This document shows positions 61,703 to 64,000 of a DNA stretch of 64,000 nt, piece by piece. Positions within the stretch are counted from its first letter, which is position 1. Each line of letters starts with the position of its first letter. The translations under genes were made by a program, and so were the position numbers. The notes beneath the pieces were generated by a model that did no database searches, was not told the origin of the DNA, and saw only the letters and a program-made list of their open reading frames with translations. Source of the stretch: Thereva unica (Eukaryota > Arthropoda > Insecta > Diptera > Therevidae); assembly GCA_949987705.1 (NCBI GenBank), contig OX465282.1:85176070-85240069 (forward strand), given 5' to 3'.

Positions 61703-64000
61703 GTATCCCTTCAGCGTGTTGTAAAAATGTTATTCCAAGAAAGTCCTGTAGACTTTTTGTTTTTGATAGAGAAAATAAATTTAAGTTTCTAATAGATACA
61801 GGAGCTGAATTATCTGTTGTTCCTAACGTTTATTTTGGCAAATACAAAAAAGATCCTAATTTTATTCTTTCAGCAGCTAATGGTTCGACGATTAACACAT
61901 ATGGAAATAAACTTTTGAAAATCGATTTCGGATTAAGGAGAGATTTAACATTTCCATTTATAGTAGCAAGTGTCAATAAACCTATAATTGGTGCAGATTT
62001 CCTTACGCAATTCAATTTATTGGTAGATCTTAAAAAGAAACGTTTAATCGACGGCGATACTGAGTTAAGTGTTAATGGAATTATGATTAAGGCAGACAGT
62101 CCATCACCCAGGCATTGTTCCTTTGACAGTGGATACGGCAAAATACTATCAAAATTTCCCTCACTAACCCAACCACCTCGTTATGACTTACCAGTACTAC
62201 ACAACATAGTACACTCTGTCCAAACAAAAGGTCAGTTACCTTTTTCCAGACCTAGAAGACTTGACAACAATAAATTCAAAATAGCAAAATTGGAATTTGA
62301 CCATATGATTAAGTTAGGTTTATGTAGACCATCCTCTTCCTCAGCTTCTTCTGCTTTACATATGGTACCGAAAAAGAACTGTTCAGACTGGCGACCTTGC
62401 GGTGATTATAGAAGACTTAATGCAATAACAGTCCCAGATAGGTACCCAATTCCACACATCCAAAATTTCACGTTGAATTTGAATGGGTGCACGGTATTTT
62501 CGAAAATTGATTTGGTTAGAGCATATCACCATATACCTATGGCAGAGGAAGATATTTTCAAGACAGCTATTACTACACCTTTCGGTTTATTCGAATTTAC
62601 TCGAATGCCCTTCGGTCTTAGGAACGCTGCCCAAACTTTTCAACGTTTTATGGATCAAGTACTAAACGGACTAGAATTTATTTTTGTTTACATTGATGAC
62701 ATTCTTGTAGCAAGCAAGGACGAAGAAGAGCACAAAGCTCATTTGGAAAAAGTTTTTGGAAGACTTGAAAAATTTGGAATCAACATTAATCCAGGGAAAT
62801 GTCTCTTTGGTGTTCATACATTGGAATTTTTAAGCCACAAAATTACAAAGGACGGAATACTTCCATCAGAAGACAGAGTTAAATTAATTAGAAATTTTCC
62901 GTCACCCAAATCGATAAAAGAGGCACAACAGTTTATAGGAATGATAAACTACTTCCATAGATTCATTCCTCGACTAGCAGAAATATTAAGTCCAATTCAT
63001 AGTCATTTAGCCAAAGAGCTTAAAAAAGGTAAGAAAGTGAAGAATTTAGAGTGGACAAAGGAATGCGAGGACGCTTTTGTCAAAGCTAAGAACGCATTTA
63101 CTTCAGCAACTCTATTAGTTCATCCCTCTGAGAACGCAATTTTTAGTTTAACAGTTGATGCATCGAACGTGGCTGTAGGAGCAATGCTGGAGCAAACAGG
63201 CAAAAATGGGCCTGAACCACTAGCATTTTCTTCGAAAAAATTAAGCGCCGCGAAATCGAAATATTCAACCGATAGAGAACTTTTAGCCATATATTTGGCA
63301 ATTAAACATTTTAGACATTTTCTGGAAGGTCGTGAGTTTGCAATTTTCACAGACCACAAGCCGCTAACTTCGGCAATATGGACAAAAGCTGAAAGAAGTC
63401 CAAGACAGGCGAGACAGTTGGATTACATTACGCAATTTACGTCGGATATTAGATATATCAAAGGAAAAGCTAACGTAGTAGCGGATACATTATCCCGAGT
63501 AGAGACAGATAGTAAGGATTGTGACGCGATTAAAGAAAAGAAAATAGATTTAGAAATTATTGCGGAAGAACAGAAAGATGATTTAGAATTGAAGCATTTA
63601 ATGGAAGATTCTGGTAGAAATTCAAGAATAATATTAATAGAAAAAGATGTACCTTTAACAAGTAATAAAATTTGGCTAGAATGTTCAACGGGTAGAGACA
63701 GACCGTTCATTCCAAAAACTCTACGACGAGAAGTTTTTAACATTGTACATAATTTAGCACATCCAGGTATTCGAAGTACAAGAAAGCTGATAACAGGAAG
63801 ATACTTTTGGCCTAGGATGAACAGCGAAATTAATTTATGGGCGAAAACATGCATAGAATGCCAGAAAGCCAAGATTTATAGACATACTAAATCCCCAGTT
63901 GAAAAATTTAAGGCGCCAACAGGAAGGTTCGAACACATTCATATAGACATAGTCGGACCACTCCAGCCAGCAGAAGGATTCACGTATTTATTAACGATCG
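61699..64000 (+). CDS. pol: gypsy pol polyprotein, open to the window end (partial)
   Basis: 767 codons without a stop when read in the -1 frame after the slippery site. Order: aspartic protease ([11 protein letters not shown]), RT ([38 protein letters not shown], intact [12 protein letters not shown]), RNase H ([33 protein letters not shown]) and the start of integrase with its zinc module ([18 protein letters not shown]) and first catalytic Asp (HIDIVGP). The 16 bp lost from copy 1 are present here. This pol looks functional as far as seen, but the element as a whole is disabled through gag. Confidence 0.93.

Larger units (their letters stand above)
47533..64000 (+). mobile_element. Ty3/gypsy LTR retrotransposon, copy 2, with nested Polinton; runs off the window
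   Basis: The 5' LTR, primer site, leader and start of gag lie left of the Polinton. The rest of gag and an open pol lie right of it. The 3' LTR lies beyond the window. The encoded proteins are clearly related to copy 1 but differ at many residues, so this is another subfamily. pol is open for all 767 visible codons. Confidence 0.93.

Overview
This is a piece of an animal nuclear genome, almost certainly an arthropod and most likely an insect. The genes have short GT-AG introns. The mobile elements include mariner, Transib, PIF/Harbinger-like, Helitron, Ty3/gypsy, BEL/Pao, CR1-like, RTE-like and Polinton types. The sequence is AT-rich and mostly transposable elements. No species can be named from the sequence alone.

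Three conserved host genes can be assembled exon by exon. A prefoldin subunit 2 gene (PFDN2, minus strand, 4.1-4.6 kb) has two exons. An FBXO28-type F-box gene (minus strand, 12.1-15.2 kb) has five. A SAC3D1-type SAC3/GANP gene (plus strand, 16.1-32.3 kb) has six. FBXO28 and SAC3D1 lie head to head about 0.9 kb apart. The third intron of SAC3D1 is about 14.1 kb. It holds a full-length gypsy retrotransposon in antisense, a Helitron nested in that, a MITE nested in the Helitron, and CR1-like LINE debris carrying a deleted mariner.

Layout: 0-2.6 kb, a CACTA-type (DUF4218-like) transposase fragment. 4.8-11.3 kb, foldback MITEs and broken LINEs. 12-32 kb, FBXO28 and SAC3D1. 32.3-36 kb, Helitron helicase, LTR and LINE fragments. 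36.3-38.7 kb, a 118-bp tandem array ending in an (ACAG)n tail. 40-41.7 kb, a rearranged BEL/Pao gag with an 8-bp-TSD MITE. 43.8-47.1 kb, a second piece of the 118-bp array split by an RTE-like LINE. 47.5 kb to the end, a second gypsy element.

The most interesting object is a complete-ended Polinton (Maverick), 48,939-61,181, inserted in the gag gene of that second gypsy element with a perfect 6-bp target duplication (CAACTC). It begins with AG and ends with CT, and has terminal inverted repeats of about 0.55 kb. It encodes a virus-like gene set: retroviral-type integrase with chromodomain, FtsK/HerA-type packaging ATPase, adenain-like protease, a probable double jelly-roll major capsid protein, a frameshifted penton-like minor capsid protein, and an adenovirus pX/pVI-like basic protein with an adenain-type cleavage motif, plus several small conserved Polinton proteins. 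Three things stand out. The DNA polymerase B gene is reduced to an N-terminal remnant. A BIR (inhibitor-of-apoptosis) domain protein with a predicted C-terminal membrane anchor lies directly behind the integrase. A tRNA-like sequence with intact RNA polymerase III A and B boxes lies in the left non-coding end. The right inverted repeat is split by a non-autonomous Transib element with CACAGTG ends and a 5-bp target duplication. The insertion order is therefore gypsy, then Polinton, then Transib.
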